Below the pieces are notes generated by a model, which saw nothing but the letters and a program-made list of their open reading frames with translations, was not told the DNA's origin and did not search any database. The position numbers were made by a program, and so were the translations under genes. Positions 44,749 to 53,566 of a DNA stretch of 64,000 nt are shown here, in pieces. Position 1 is the stretch's first letter. The number at the start of each line of letters is the position of its first letter. This stretch comes from Macrococcus capreoli (GTDB taxonomy: Bacteria; Bacillota; Bacilli; Staphylococcales; Staphylococcaceae). The DNA lies in the NCBI RefSeq assembly GCF_025628935.1, contig NZ_JAOTIS010000010.1:1-64000 (forward strand), in the 5' to 3' direction.

Positions 44749-46566
44749 CTATTCCTTCGATAAAGCTGTGTTCAGTTCGTAAATTAAATAGTCATCGTCG
44801 TACAATTCCGTTGCTGTAATACCCGGTTGTAAATGGCCTTTTCCATTCGGGCTGGATTTAAATTTAAAGATGCCGTCCTGTACAAACGTAAATGGTCTTG
44901 TTGCTTCAAAATCCATGCCATATGTTTTAATATAGTCGATAATGATTTGTCTTATTTCGATATCATCAAGCTGAATCTTTGTTACCGAACTATCCTTTAA
45001 TATCGGGCAAAAATTCATACGGTAGTCCGTCGTTAATACGGTATATTGCTGTGTATCTTCAACAGGATCATTTAAATACGTTAAATCTTTAATACGATAC
45101 GTGTCATTTATTTTCTCACCTACATTACTGTACCTTGCTTCACGGGATAAGTCTATACAATAGTTTAATTCATAGAAAATATCCATATTGTAACTCGGGA
45201 ATCCTGGTGCAGTCGATTTGTTATCTTTCACAATATATTCATGATCTATCGTGTTATAACAAGAGACACTCCATTCCACCCATTCCCTTAATACTTTACC
45301 GGAAACATTTACAGCAGCAAGCTTATTCGGAAAGCGATAAATATTAATTGCGTCCTTTAAAGTTAATGGTCCTTCGTCGATATCAATATAGTCATTAATC
45401 CCATCACGTCCTGCTTTTATCGGCGCACTTGTTGAAATAATATGAGAGGCCGCAATTTTTAGTTGATCACTGGCAATTAATTGTTCAACTTTTTGTTTAG
45501 CAGCTTTTGCAATCACTTCAACAACTGTACTTGGACCTAATTGTGCGAAATAGCTATCATGATGACCTGTCGTTTCACCGATAGGATGCTTCACATATTC
45601 AAGGACACCACGATGTGCCGCTTGATTCACTTGCACTAAATGTGTATTAATATTGACATCACTGTTCTTCAGCTCAATCACACGACTTTGACCACCAACA
45701 ACAGTAAACCCTTGATCCGTCTTTTCCAGCGTTAAATCAATGCTTCCGATATGACTTGCGAAACACATCGGCTGTACACCGTACGCATGAAATACTTTCC
45801 CTACATCAGCATCCACATTAGGAATCCCTTGATAGTCAGGTCCAGGAAATTGCTGATGTGTATGGCCAAATACAAATGCATCAACCGCTTTAATTTGTGC
45901 TAATTGGTATACTTGATTCTCAATACCACGCATCTCTTTTAATTGTTCCTGGTCCAGCCCTGTATGCATTAAAGCAACAACGATGTCACAACCCATCATT
46001 TTCAACTCATTACTATACTGGTACAAGGCATCGTACATATCTTCCACAATAACGCGTCCATTCAAGTGCTCCTCGTCCCACATCATGATTTGTTCCGGAA
46101 CGACTCCTGTAATACCGATTTTTATTTTTGTGCCATCATGAAATGCTTTCTCAACAATATGGTATGGTGACACAACATAATCTCCGTTGATGTACTTTAC
46201 ATTACAATTCACAAGTGGAAACTGCGCTTGTTGATGTGCTCGCTCTAAATAAGGTAAACCGTAATTAAATTCATGATTACCTAACGTACCAGCATCATAA
46301 CCGATTTCGTTCATCATATTGATTGCCGGATGAATCGACGGATTCGTTTCTGCAGCATAATCCGCCATAATATTGCCTTGCAGTATATCACCATTATCTA
46401 CAACAAGCGTTGCAATACCTTGCTGTTCATTGATTGATTTCAATGCTTCAATCTTGCTACCTGCTAAGATTAAACCGTTAATATGCATTTCTGTTTCTAA
46501 GAAATAATCATATAAACTAATATGACTATGCGTATCTGTCGTTGCTAATATCGATAATTTATACAT
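44749..46566 (-). CDS. Bifunctional metallophosphatase/5'-nucleotidase
   Basis: The 605-residue protein starts with the metallophosphoesterase motif ILATTDTHSHIS (about 5-16), then DNGDILQG (about 59-66), GNHEFNYG (about 103-110) and GHTHQQFP (about 240), and a C-terminal 5'-nucleotidase domain (about 320-600). I see no signal peptide or LPXTG anchor, so it is probably cytosolic, unlike cell-wall YfkN/UshA. Substrates would be nucleotides or cyclic phosphates. The start at 46566 follows AAAGGTGG. It is divergent from the SDR gene. Confidence 0.87.
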   Translation of the reverse strand: MYKLSILATTDTHSHISLYDYFLETEMHINGLILAGSKIEALKSINEQQGIATLVVDNGDILQGNIMADYAAETNPSIHPAINMMNEIGYDAGTLGNHEFNYGLPYLERAHQQAQFPLVNCNVKYINGDYVVSPYHIVEKAFHDGTKIKIGITGVVPEQIMMWDEEHLNGRVIVEDMYDALYQYSNELKMMGCDIVVALMHTGLDQEQLKEMRGIENQVYQLAQIKAVDAFVFGHTHQQFPGPDYQGIPNVDADVGKVFHAYGVQPMCFASHIGSIDLTLEKTDQGFTVVGGQSRVIELKNSDVNINTHLVQVNQAAHRGVLEYVKHPIGETTGHHDSYFAQLGPSTVVEVIAKAAKQKVEQLIASDQLKIAASHIISTSAPIKAGRDGINDYIDIDEGPLTLKDAINIYRFPNKLAAVNVSGKVLREWVEWSVSCYNTIDHEYIVKDNKSTAPGFPSYNMDIFYELNYCIDLSREARYSNVGEKINDTYRIKDLTYLNDPVEDTQQYTVLTTDYRMNFCPILKDSSVTKIQLDDIEIRQIIIDYIKTYGMDFEATRPFTFVQDGIFKFKSSPNGKGHLQPGITATELYDDDYLIYELNTALSKE

Positions 46567-46679
46567 TATTGTGCCACCTTTCATCTTTATTTTATTAAAT
46601 AATGAAATGAATGTCACATTTCACACGATTGATTAACAGAAGATTTTGCGGGTATTACAAATAAAAAAGGAGTGACGAC

Positions 46680-47498
46680 ATGTATAATGATTTAAAAGGT
46701 AAAGTAGCGATAATCACGGGTGGCGCGTCAGGTATCGGAAGAGCAACTGCAATTCGTTATGCGAAAGAAGGTGTTCATGTAGTAATTAACTATCATTCAC
46801 GAGAAGATGAAGCGAATAAACTTATCGATATTATTAAAGCACTTGGTGTCGATGCTCTTGCGATTCAAGCAGATACAACAAACAAGAATGAGATGGAACA
46901 TCTTATGAATGCAACGATTCAACATTTCGGCGCATTTCATATAATGGTTAATAATGCCGGTATTCAATCTGACATTCCAAGTCATACGATGTCTATAGAA
47001 GATTTTGATAAAGTGATTAATGTGAACTTACGTGGCACATTTATCGGGTGTCAACTTGCACTTAACCACTTTATGGAACGCAAATTTAAAGGCAGTATTA
47101 TTAATATTTCAAGCGTGCATGAAATTATTCCATGGCCACATTATGCGCATTACTCAGCGAGTAAAGGCGGCGTAAAGTTAATGACACAAAGTTTAGCCTT
47201 AGAATATGCACGTGTGCAGATTAGAGTAAATAATATCGCACCAGGCAGCATTAACACACCGATCAATGCTGAAAACTTTAAAACACAAGAAGATAAACAT
47301 GATGCGGATATGTTCGTACCGATGGGTTATGTCGCCGAACCGGATGAAATTGCAAATGTAGCAGCATTTCTTGCAAGTTCAGAAAGTAAATATATTACTG
47401 GCCAGACTATTGTAGCTGATGGTGGACTGAGTTTATATCCATCACATCGTAACTTTGAATACGACGAATTATTAGATGAATTTACAGATAAAATTTAG
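46680..47498 (+). CDS. SDR family oxidoreductase (glucose-1-dehydrogenase-like)
   Basis: The 272-residue protein has the Rossmann TGGASGIG (about 13-20), NNAG (about 91-94), catalytic Ser about 143 and YSASKGG (about 156-162; Tyr/Lys), and the PG motif. It matches the classical SDR layout and resembles glucose 1-dehydrogenases. The ATG has AAAGGAG upstream. The substrate is not determined. It is monocistronic. Confidence 0.87.
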   Translation: MYNDLKGKVAIITGGASGIGRATAIRYAKEGVHVVINYHSREDEANKLIDIIKALGVDALAIQADTTNKNEMEHLMNATIQHFGAFHIMVNNAGIQSDIPSHTMSIEDFDKVINVNLRGTFIGCQLALNHFMERKFKGSIINISSVHEIIPWPHYAHYSASKGGVKLMTQSLALEYARVQIRVNNIAPGSINTPINAENFKTQEDKHDADMFVPMGYVAEPDEIANVAAFLASSESKYITGQTIVADGGLSLYPSHRNFEYDELLDEFTDKI

Positions 47499-47578
47499 CT
47501 TGCTTAGATCCACATTAAACTTATATTAGTGAAATCAATCGTTCTTCCTTCTGATCAACGCGTCTATTTATAAAAAAT

Positions 47579-47621
47579 AAACCTCAACTTTAATCCAATC
47601 CAGATTAAAGTTGAGGTTTTT
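47579..47621. terminator. Strong terminator between the SDR gene and dagK
   Basis: The 16-bp arms AACCTCAACTTTAATC and GATTAAAGTTGAGGTT flank a 7-nt loop, followed by eight T. Confidence 0.93.
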
Positions 47622-47634
47622 TTTATAAATGGAC

Positions 47635-48585
47635 TTATGACTCTAAATCTTTCGTATATTGCGTTCTAATTTCATTTTCTTTATCAGGATGGATGACATC
47701 AAGTTGGCTGTACACATTGATATGACGTTCCAGATTAATAAAGTGCGCAGGTAAGATACCACCAAATTCTCCATCCACATTTAATTGTACTTTTTCAAAG
47801 CTTGAAACTTTAATATCTTTCGCCTTTACGTAATGGACTTTCGGATGTTTAATATGGTCACCACGTGATGCCAGAGAGAACACATGACCAAATTCAGCGA
47901 AATTCACTTTCTCTAAGAAAAGGAGTGTGAAATAGCCATCATTAATCGACGCATCCGGTACTAATCTCTCAAATCCTCCAACCGAATTCGTTAATCCGAT
48001 TAAGAATAACATCACTTCGCCACTAAATACATTCCCATCATATTCAATACGGATATCTGTCGCTTTAATTTCAGGTAACATTTCTAAACCTTTAATATAA
48101 TAAGCCAGTGGACCTAGTACCGTCTTAAGTTTACTTGGGGCTTCGTAACTCACTTCTGTAATCTTACCGCCACCTGCAATATTAATGAAATATCGATTGT
48201 TCATCTTACCGACATCGACCGGCACTGTATTGCCCTCAATAATTACATCAACAGCCTGCATAATATCTTTTGGGATTAATAATGCACGACCGAAATCATT
48301 AACTGTTCCCATTGGAATAACGCCAATATTCGGACGATAGTCCTGTTCAGCGATGCCGTTAATTACTTCATTAATCGTACCATCGCCACCTGAAGCAATT
48401 ACTAAATCAAAGCGGTCTTCCACCGCTTGACGCGCAGCCTGAATCGCATCACCCGAAGCTTTTGTGGCATAGGCACTCGTTTCATAGCCCGCATCTTCTA
48501 ATTTAATCAATACATCCGCTAGTGATTTCTTAAATAACTCACGACCAGATGTAGGATTATATATAATTCTCGCTCTTTTTCTCAA
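47635..48585 (-). CDS. dagK: Diacylglycerol kinase DagK/DgkB
   Basis: This soluble kinase phosphorylates diacylglycerol released during lipoteichoic acid synthesis. The 316-residue protein has RARIIYNPTSGREL at its start, the lipid-kinase motif ASGGDGTINEVINGI (about 60-74) and PMGTVNDFGR. I take the TTG at 48585, eight bases after AGGTGG, as start by comparison with staphylococcal DagK; the upstream GTG at 48597 overlaps that site. It follows the small membrane gene directly (12 bp). Confidence 0.9.
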   Translation of the reverse strand: MRKRARIIYNPTSGRELFKKSLADVLIKLEDAGYETSAYATKASGDAIQAARQAVEDRFDLVIASGGDGTINEVINGIAEQDYRPNIGVIPMGTVNDFGRALLIPKDIMQAVDVIIEGNTVPVDVGKMNNRYFINIAGGGKITEVSYEAPSKLKTVLGPLAYYIKGLEMLPEIKATDIRIEYDGNVFSGEVMLFLIGLTNSVGGFERLVPDASINDGYFTLLFLEKVNFAEFGHVFSLASRGDHIKHPKVHYVKAKDIKVSSFEKVQLNVDGEFGGILPAHFINLERHINVYSQLDVIHPDKENEIRTQYTKDLES

Positions 48586-48597
48586 AAAGCACACCAC

Positions 48598-48786
48598 CTA
48601 TTTCTTCTCGTTTAAATATCCTCTATCTTTGAAGTAAATTCTAATTAATATAAATGTTACGATGACAATACCAACTTGTACAGCTTTTGTATAAACCGTG
48701 TTTGCCTGGATGACAGGCAGCATCATCACAACGAATAGCATTATATTAATCAAGATGAGTATAATATATTTCCAGTGATTCTTCAT
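48598..48786 (-). CDS. Small two-span membrane protein
   Basis: The 62-residue protein has two hydrophobic segments (about 8-27 and 37-54) and a charged tail (IYFKDRGYLNEKK). Its ATG overlaps the HerA-like gene's stop (TAATG), so translation is coupled. It is followed by dagK. I do not recognise a family. Confidence 0.6.
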   Translation of the reverse strand: MKNHWKYIILILINIMLFVVMMLPVIQANTVYTKAVQVGIVIVTFILIRIYFKDRGYLNEKK

Positions 48787-50237
48787 TATCTTCTTCTACC
48801 ACCGAATAAATTTCTTACGATTTCACGACCAATTTGTCGGCCGACACTTGTTAGTACGCTTGTTGCAACTTTTTGTAATTCTGATTTAGGTTGGCGTTTT
48901 TCTGCTTTAACCGTCTTTTCTTCAACCTTTTCCTGTTCAGCTTTTTGTTGTTCCACTTCTACTGCTGTAAACTTTTGTTGCAGCATTTCGTATGCACTCT
49001 CTCTGTCGACAGCTTTACCATATTTCGCCTGATAAGGATTTTGGTTTAATACAGACTGTTTAACTGTTGGATCAATAACCCCAATCTTACTTTCCGGTGG
49101 ACGGATGAAAGCACGTTGTACGATGCTCGGTTGTCCATCTTCATTTAAGCATGAAATTAAGGCTTCACCTGTTTTTAATTCGCCGATAACTGAAGCAACA
49201 TCTAAATCAGGATTTTGTCTGAATGTTTCAGCGGCACTCTTTACTGCTTTTTGATCTCTTGGTGTGAATGAACGTAATGCATGTTGTACACGGTTACCCA
49301 GCTGACCTAATACTTCGTCTGGTAAGTCGATTGGGTTTTGTGTAATGAAATATACACCGACACCTTTAGAACGTACAAGACGAACAACTTGCTCTACTTG
49401 TGTTACGAATGAAGATGGTGCGTCTTTAAATAATAAATGGGCTTCATCGAAGAAGAAGACTAATTTAGGTTTATCCATATCGCCGACTTCTGGAAGTTCT
49501 TCGAATAATTCAGTCAGTAGCCATAATAAGAATGTTGAATATAATATTGGTTTCGTATATAAATTGTTTGCCATTAAGACGTTAATCATACCTTTGCCGT
49601 CAGGGCTTACTTCCATGAAATCTGTTAAGCTTAGTGCAGGTTCTCCAAAGAAATCCTGACCACCTTGAGATTCAAACGCTAATAATTTACGTTGAATTGA
49701 ACCGACAGATTGCTTCGTAATATTACCGTATTGACTACTATACGTTGAAGCGTTGTCTGCCATATCTTTCAGTAATGCTTGTAAATCTTTCAAGTCTAAT
49801 AATAATAAACCGTTGTCATCACTGATTTTAAATGCAATGTTTAAGACACCTGTTTGTGTATCGTTAAGTTCTAGTAAACGCGCTAATAATAAAGGACCCA
49901 TTTCAGTGATTGTCGCTCTAACAGGGGCACCGTCAGTACCGAAAATATCCCATAAACGGACTGGATAACTTGCTGGAGCATAATCCGTTATATTTAAATC
50001 CGTTAAACGTTGTTGAATCTTTTCGTTGATTGTCATTGGCTCGGCGATGCTTGCAAGATCGCCTTTAATATCTGCTAAGAAGACAGGTACGCCATTTTTA
50101 GAGAATTGCTCTGCCAATACTTTTAAAGTTACAGTTTTACCGGTACCAGTAGCACCTGCGATTAAACCGTGGCGGTTAGCCATTTGAAGTTGTAATGTAA
50201 TATCGTTTTCGTTTTTTGCGATGTTAACAGAAGTCAT
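48786..50237 (-). CDS. HerA-like ATPase (DUF853)
   Basis: The 483-residue protein has Walker A GATGTGKT (28-35) and VFFFDEAHLLF as Walker B (about 260-270), and QNPIDLPDEVLGQLGNRVQHALR as the conserved post-Walker part. It matches the DUF853/YjgR family of HerA-related ATPases. The C-terminus is Glu/Lys rich and ends in GGRRR. No NurA-type nuclease is adjacent. Role unknown; DNA translocation is possible. Confidence 0.85.
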   Translation of the reverse strand: MTSVNIAKNENDITLQLQMANRHGLIAGATGTGKTVTLKVLAEQFSKNGVPVFLADIKGDLASIAEPMTINEKIQQRLTDLNITDYAPASYPVRLWDIFGTDGAPVRATITEMGPLLLARLLELNDTQTGVLNIAFKISDDNGLLLLDLKDLQALLKDMADNASTYSSQYGNITKQSVGSIQRKLLAFESQGGQDFFGEPALSLTDFMEVSPDGKGMINVLMANNLYTKPILYSTFLLWLLTELFEELPEVGDMDKPKLVFFFDEAHLLFKDAPSSFVTQVEQVVRLVRSKGVGVYFITQNPIDLPDEVLGQLGNRVQHALRSFTPRDQKAVKSAAETFRQNPDLDVASVIGELKTGEALISCLNEDGQPSIVQRAFIRPPESKIGVIDPTVKQSVLNQNPYQAKYGKAVDRESAYEMLQQKFTAVEVEQQKAEQEKVEEKTVKAEKRQPKSELQKVATSVLTSVGRQIGREIVRNLFGGRRR

Positions 50238-50437
50238 ATTTATCCCTACCCTTTTATAAATTCATGATTACTTTCATTTTACAGTAAACTGATAAATAAG
50301 CAATTTTCATACACGGGATAGTATGGGGAAATTGATGGGTTAGGCTTTGGGATATAGCGTCGGAAATAAGGATGAAGAAGAAAGTGGTTGTACTGGAGGG
50401 ATAGTGTTTAATTAAATAAGTAAGTCATTATTATCAA
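50238..50437. other. Gene-free gap, purine-rich
   Basis: The 200 bp upstream of the HerA-like gene hold no gene I can support. Positions 50316-50410 are unusually purine-rich on the plus strand (runs of GGGATA, GGAAAT, GAAGAAGAAAG). It presumably contains the promoter of the HerA-like gene, which I could not pin down. Confidence 0.5.
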
Positions 50438-50439
50438 AA

Positions 50440-50478
50440 CCCATCTGAAATTTTCATTTGTATTTCAGATGGGCTTTT
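50440..50478. terminator. Hairpin terminator near the DUF4176 fragment
   Basis: CCCATCTGAAAT and ATTTCAGATGGG arms flank a 10-nt loop; T-runs occur on both sides. It follows the stop at 50489 on the minus strand. Confidence 0.8.
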
Positions 50479-50488
50479 TATTTTATAG

Positions 50489-50785
50489 TTATTCAGTTTC
50501 TTCGCTGACGATCTTATGACTATTTTCAACTATTCCCTTTCTATAGTTTAAACCTGGATCATTAATAGCAACTTGATACAGCTCTCTATATCTCAATTCT
50601 TCTTCATCTTCAAACCCATTAAAAATAACTTTATCTATATTTTCCTCATTGAAATAATATATTTCATCAAAATCAAATCCCATAGGATAACGACAAGCTG
50701 AATAATCAAACAACAAATTTTGATTTTTTGATTGTTCTATGTAGCCACGATTTAATATCATTAACTTTTGCGTTCCTTCTTTCAA
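50489..50785 (-). pseudogene. DUF4176-type fragment, probably truncated at the N-terminus
   Basis: The 98-residue frame reads LKEGTQKLMILNRG, then FDYSACRYPMGFDFDEIYYF and DKVIFNGFEDEEEL, which I recognise as the DUF4176 family found with type VII secretion loci in staphylococci and bacilli. The usual start with LPIGSVV is missing; only a stop (TGA) and five codons precede the TTG, with no ribosome binding site. It ends in a terminator. It stands alone, without esx or toxin genes, so it looks like a remnant; an expressed short protein cannot be excluded. Confidence 0.55.
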
Positions 50786-50809
50786 ACAATATAATTCGCA
50801 TCAATAAAA

Positions 50810-50844
50810 ACCCCCTTCAAAATCTAATAGATTTCAAAAGGGGT
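50810..50844 (-). terminator. Terminator of grpB
   Basis: ACCCC and GGGGT with AT-rich inner stem (two or three mismatches) form a hairpin, followed on the minus strand by five T. It lies after the grpB stop at 50885 and directly before the DUF4176 fragment. Confidence 0.75.
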
Positions 50845-50884
50845 AAATGAACCAATATGCTATTATTCTATAGATTATTTTCTA

Positions 50885-51412
50885 TCATCTGCTTTGCGAA
50901 CGATACCATTGCAGTGCTTTCTTTTCCAGATTCAAAATATAATCACTCGTAAAATGTTTGTACATCTTATAATCATTTCGATTTTGCACTGCTTGCTTCA
51001 TTTTATACTTTGCATAAGCTAATCGCTCCGCTTTATGCGCGCGCAAATAATCTCTTAAAGCAAGCCTTCTCGAAATCGCTTCATGATTCGATCGCTCAAT
51101 CATCGTCACATAATACGTCAACTGATGCTTCTTCGCAACAAATAATCTACACTCATCATCCGTAAATAATTGTGCATCCATTTCTTTATATCCCAATGCT
51201 TCCATCTTATCCACAAACAAACTCACCTGCGATAACGATTTAACAATTGGTAATATATCAATTGTCATATTTCCTGGTATATCCTTCACGGCATTATTAC
51301 CAAAATGATGTAGCTCAACGATTTCATTTCTAAAGATTTCGATTAGTTCTTTCGCCTCATGTATAAATATTTGATGATAATCTTTATCATTACACGGCGT
51401 ATAGTCTATCAT
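50885..51412 (-). CDS. GrpB family protein (nucleotidyltransferase fold)
   Basis: The 175-residue protein matches the GrpB/UPF0157 family: ELHHFGNNAVKDIPGNMTIDILPIV (about 33-57), corresponding to the usual IEHIGSTAVPG-PIIDI, here with changed residues in the core motif, then LRDYLRAHKAERLAYAKYK. The first part of the usual motif is degenerate (G-N-N-A-V rather than G-S-T-A-V), so nucleotidyl transfer is doubtful. Function unknown. It is monocistronic. Confidence 0.8.
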   Translation of the reverse strand: MIDYTPCNDKDYHQIFIHEAKELIEIFRNEIVELHHFGNNAVKDIPGNMTIDILPIVKSLSQVSLFVDKMEALGYKEMDAQLFTDDECRLFVAKKHQLTYYVTMIERSNHEAISRRLALRDYLRAHKAERLAYAKYKMKQAVQNRNDYKMYKHFTSDYILNLEKKALQWYRSQSR

Positions 51413-51735
51413 ATAATTCCTCCAATACGGGCAATATTTAACATCTATTTATCTTTGTATATTATTCGTCTCTTTATGTTTATACTCATACAAGATTTGT
51501 TGTTTTTATTAATAATACCAATCAATTATTAATTTTGTGTAAATTTTAGAAATATTTCATCATCAATTTTTTCACGTTAATCAATCTATTTTCTTAATAT
51601 ATCCTTTTATTCTTACATTAAACTTAATATTATTACTATTTTGTGTCATAATTAAAGTTGTGAAATTTATTATTCAAGATACATATTGTGTTTCGATCAA
51701 CACATTTATAAAAATTACGGGAGGTTCATTACAAT
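51413..51735. other. AT-rich gene-free gap
   Basis: The 323 bp between grpB and the SGNH-like gene hold no ORF of note. It must contain divergent promoters for both genes; the AT content makes individual boxes unreliable to assign. Confidence 0.5.
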
Positions 51736-52512
51736 ATGAAGAATGTATTATTTTGGGTTTATGTTTTAGTAGCCATTATTATCATCGCTCTCGGGTATAA
51801 TTTTTGGGAAAACCGAGTAACTGGCGCTAACCCAGAAGAAAAGAATATCTCAACACAACAATCTGATGAGAAGAGTAAAGAGAAGAAGGAAACTTCTGAC
51901 ACGAAATCAGAAACTAAAGATGAGGCTAATGAGAACTTATTTAAAAATAAAACGTTCCAGAAAGTATATACTGACGCGGTAAAAGACAAAGAACAAATGA
52001 ATATTACAATTGTCAATACTCCTTACCAAACGTCAAATAATAACTCATCTGTCAAAGACGAATTAGAAAAAAATATCGATAAAAAAATTAAGTTAAACGA
52101 GCTTGAAGTTGCAAACGAGTCTTCTACAATTGATTTCGATAAAATCAATAAAACAAAACCTAATTTAATAATATTAGATGCGCTGACTTTAAATGATTAC
52201 TTCGGTAATGTTTCAGTAGATGAACATAATGCGGCGATTGAAAAACTATATAAAGATGCAAAGAAAAATAAAACGCAAATTATTATTGTCGGTACACGTC
52301 CAGAATATGATGATGCTGATTTCAAAACATACCAACAAGCTGAATCGAAATACTTTAGCAATGAGAACAATGACTTTTATTATGTTGACCAGGCAAATCA
52401 ATGGCCGAATGATAAATCAATTGAAAAATATTATGATATAAAAGATGGTTTATTAACAGATAAAGGTGTAGAGCAATGGGTACAATCTATTAATAAATAC
52501 TTATTTAAATAA
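51736..52512 (+). CDS. Exported SGNH-like protein, catalytic residues apparently lost
   Basis: The 258-residue protein has an uncleaved N-terminal signal anchor (about 5-24), a Lys/Glu/Ser-rich linker (35-70) and an SGNH-hydrolase-like domain (75-258). The fold is suggested by PNLIILDALTLNDYF, KTQIIIVGTRPEYDDADF and the final DGLLTDKGVEQWVQSI, which resembles block V (DG-H-LT-G). But the nucleophile GDS and the catalytic His are absent. The ATG has GGGAGG upstream. It converges on cpsB; the pair may act in polysaccharide or wall processes, as an inference only. Confidence 0.68.
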   Translation: MKNVLFWVYVLVAIIIIALGYNFWENRVTGANPEEKNISTQQSDEKSKEKKETSDTKSETKDEANENLFKNKTFQKVYTDAVKDKEQMNITIVNTPYQTSNNNSSVKDELEKNIDKKIKLNELEVANESSTIDFDKINKTKPNLIILDALTLNDYFGNVSVDEHNAAIEKLYKDAKKNKTQIIIVGTRPEYDDADFKTYQQAESKYFSNENNDFYYVDQANQWPNDKSIEKYYDIKDGLLTDKGVEQWVQSINKYLFK

Positions 52513-52556
52513 AAATATCCCCACGTTTAAATGTAGTTAAACGTGGGGATATTTTT
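52511..52556. terminator. Strong bidirectional terminator
   Basis: The 20-bp arms (52511-52530 and 52537-52556) flank a 6-nt loop, with CCCCACG/CGTGGGG inside, between the SGNH-like gene and the 3' side of cpsB. Confidence 0.92.
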
Positions 52557-52574
52557 GTCTTTCTATGTGGAAGT

Positions 52575-52607
52575 AAGCGCCCGTATTTCGTGAATACAGC
52601 CGCCTGC
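52575..52607. repeat. Single diverged copy of the 61-bp array hairpin
   Basis: AAGCG-x3-GTATT-x-CGTGAATAC-x2-CCGC-x-TG here aligns to AAGCG-x3-GTATT-x-TGTGAATAC-x2-CCGC-x-TG at 39512. The core GTATT-T-GTGAATAC is preserved and the flanking stem bases differ. It lies in the cpsB 3' gap. A wider scan of the genome would show whether it is a dispersed repeat. Confidence 0.7.
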
Positions 52608-52645
52608 CTCTAAACGCCCGTTCGATTGCCTGTAAACGGCGTCTC

Positions 52646-53446
52646 CTAAAACAATCCGAATAATTTCTTCTTTTTCTTTTTAGTTTTCTCAACTCTATCT
52701 TTCGTTTCTACTTCTAACGGACTCACATAGCGGATCGTTTCACCAGCCAACACTTTTTGAGCGTTTTCTTTATATTTATTCACTTCTTCAATACCATACT
52801 GCTGCTCAATAACATCATACGCTTCTTTCATATAGTAATTTCTCGATGTAACATTATGTGCATCACTGGCCACAATATGAATTAAACGATGTTCCATCAT
52901 CATCTCAGCACATTGTTTACTGTATTCACCTAACTGACCACAGACAACCCCTGCTGTCACTTGAGCTAACGCCCCTAATTCAATTAATTTCGCTAATTTA
53001 TTAGGATTCTTCTGCAGCTCAGTATTTCTTTCAGGATGTGCAATAATCGGTATATATCCTTCTAATGCTAATTTCGTAAACAACTGTTCTGTAAACACCG
53101 GTACTTCATTCGAAGGAAACTCTATTAACACATACGGTCCGTTCTCCGTAAGCGTCAACGCTTTACCTGACTTTAAATCTTCTACAACGTCGCCATAAAT
53201 TCGAATTTCCTGACTCGGATGCACTTTCACAGGTATACCTTCTGCCGCAATAATTGTATTCACTTCTTCTGCCAGCGCTTTTATCTTCGGTCCAAAGTTC
53301 TCATATACACCAATTTTGTGATGTGGTGTAGCGATAATATCCGTAATACCTTGTGCCTGTGCTGCACGTGCCATATTTAATGTATCTTCTTTCGTCTGCG
53401 CACCATCATCAATGCCAAACAATATATGGTTATGTAAATCTATCAT
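52646..53446 (-). CDS. PHP-domain tyrosine phosphatase, CpsB/CapC family
   Basis: This manganese-dependent phosphatase dephosphorylates the tyrosine kinase that controls polysaccharide assembly in relatives. The 266-residue protein has the PHP motifs: MIDLHNHILFGIDDGA (His5, His7), ATPHHKIG (about 39-46), IIAHPERN (about 132-139) and SDAHN (about 194-198). No CpsC/CpsD kinase is adjacent. The start at 53446 follows GAGGAG by eight bases. The C-terminus is Lys-rich. Confidence 0.88.
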   Translation of the reverse strand: MIDLHNHILFGIDDGAQTKEDTLNMARAAQAQGITDIIATPHHKIGVYENFGPKIKALAEEVNTIIAAEGIPVKVHPSQEIRIYGDVVEDLKSGKALTLTENGPYVLIEFPSNEVPVFTEQLFTKLALEGYIPIIAHPERNTELQKNPNKLAKLIELGALAQVTAGVVCGQLGEYSKQCAEMMMEHRLIHIVASDAHNVTSRNYYMKEAYDVIEQQYGIEEVNKYKENAQKVLAGETIRYVSPLEVETKDRVEKTKKKKKKLFGLF

Positions 53447-53512
53447 ATTATTCACTCCTCTACGATATTCATTAAATTAATAGTATCAGTATCCATATGC
53501 ATTGTATAATAA

Positions 53513-53552
53513 AAACCCTAAAAAGAGTGCTCACACACTTCAAATTAGGGTT
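53513..53552 (-). terminator. Terminator of gatCAB
   Basis: AAACCCTAA and TTAGGGTTT form the outer stem; an inner AAGTGT/ACACTT-like stem lies within. On the minus strand a T-run follows. It ends the gatC-gatA-gatB operon. Confidence 0.8.
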
Positions 53553-53566
53553 TCAGTATTACAATA

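Noticed and set aside
48786-50237. HerA-like gene as part of an antiphage defence island
   Set aside because: No nuclease, SIR2 or other effector partner is adjacent and the surroundings are housekeeping genes. The DUF853 branch is common outside defence loci.
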